Positions 42,315-42,412 of a DNA stretch of 42,412 nucleotides are shown here, in pieces. Origin of the DNA: an uncultured Collinsella sp. (GTDB lineage Bacteria > Actinomycetota > Coriobacteriia > Coriobacteriales > Coriobacteriaceae); contig CAJJTG010000017.1 in the NCBI GenBank assembly GCA_905194675.1, positions 1-42,412 on the forward strand, in the 5' to 3' direction. The translations under genes were made by a program, and so were the position numbers. Within the stretch, counting starts at the first letter, position 1. Every line of letters starts with the position of its first letter. The notes beneath the pieces were generated by a model that ran no database searches, was not told the DNA's origin, and saw only the letters and a list, made by a program, of their open reading frames with translations.

Positions 42315-42412
42315 TTAGCTATTGAGGAGTTGTGCCATGGCGTTGACGAATTTTTGCACTTGGAGGGTGGGCTCGAGCGGGTAGTGCAAGAAGACCGGCA
42401 CCTCGCGGCCGC
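42315..42412 (-). CDS. 3' end of an unidentified gene, cut by the window edge
   Basis: On the minus strand a frame enters from the right edge and ends with TAA at 42315-42317. The visible 31 or so residues include EVPVFLHYPLEPTLQ and end VNAMAQLLNS. The amphipathic pattern and codon use look like a real C-terminus, and the terminator at 42254-42286 sits just past its stop. Too short to identify. Confidence 0.65.
   Translation of the reverse strand, partial: GREVPVFLHYPLEPTLQVQKFVNAMAQLLNS

Overview
The window looks like a chromosomal segment of a high-GC, Gram-positive gut actinobacterium of the Coriobacteriia, most likely Collinsella or a close relative. This is inferred from gene content, codon use, GTG/TTG starts with strong AGGAGG-type ribosome sites, and the many short palindromic repeats between genes. 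No rRNA, tRNA, CRISPR array, phage or transposase gene was seen. Most genes are on the minus strand; pepT, an MFS transporter, a tyrosine phosphatase and a MarR/ABC-exporter operon are on the plus strand.

Layout. 1-4.5 kb: a phosphohexomutase, a homocysteine S-methyltransferase, a DtxR/MntR-type regulator and a divergent pepT, with a perfect 24-bp dyad between the last two. 4.5-7.2 kb: cell envelope (LCP ligase, MurA). 7.3-14.2 kb: a complete F1Fo ATP synthase operon (atpI-B-E-F-H-A-G-D-C) with a recognisable promoter. 14.4-21.3 kb: upp, glpK, tsaC, a HicAB toxin-antitoxin pair, prmC (with a large acidic insertion) and prfA. 21.5-26 kb: an amino-acid ABC importer co-oriented with an M20 peptidase. 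26.2-28.1 kb: an aldose-1-epimerase-like protein and an unknown membrane protein.

28.2-34.1 kb is the most interesting part: a MerR regulator, a UbiX flavin prenyltransferase, a UbiD decarboxylase of the LpdC (gallate decarboxylase-like) type, a DASS-type anion transporter and, behind its own terminator, an unusual fusion. That fusion joins an LpdD-like prenylated-flavin chaperone domain to a Nudix domain of the isopentenyl-diphosphate-isomerase type. The Nudix half keeps the metal ligands but has alanine in place of the catalytic cysteine of IDI. A plausible reading is a self-contained system for uptake and decarboxylation of an aromatic or unsaturated acid that also handles the C5 prenyl donor needed to make prenylated FMN.

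34.2-42.4 kb: an MFS (DHA1) transporter, a low-molecular-weight tyrosine phosphatase, a TIGR04076-type protein, a pyridoxal-kinase-like enzyme, then a MarR regulator with a Cys/His-rich N-terminus that precedes two overlapping ABC exporter half-transporters forming a heterodimer with one degenerate ATP site. The window ends in the 3' end of an unidentified minus-strand gene.

Several repeat families sit between genes. A ~147-bp structured element (three copies plus a fragment) abuts stop codons and shows compensatory base changes. A ~65-bp palindromic element occurs twice as direct copies bracketing the transporter-ubiD-ubiX-merR unit. Further inverted repeats occur at 21.5, 36.1, 37.5 and 42.1 kb.
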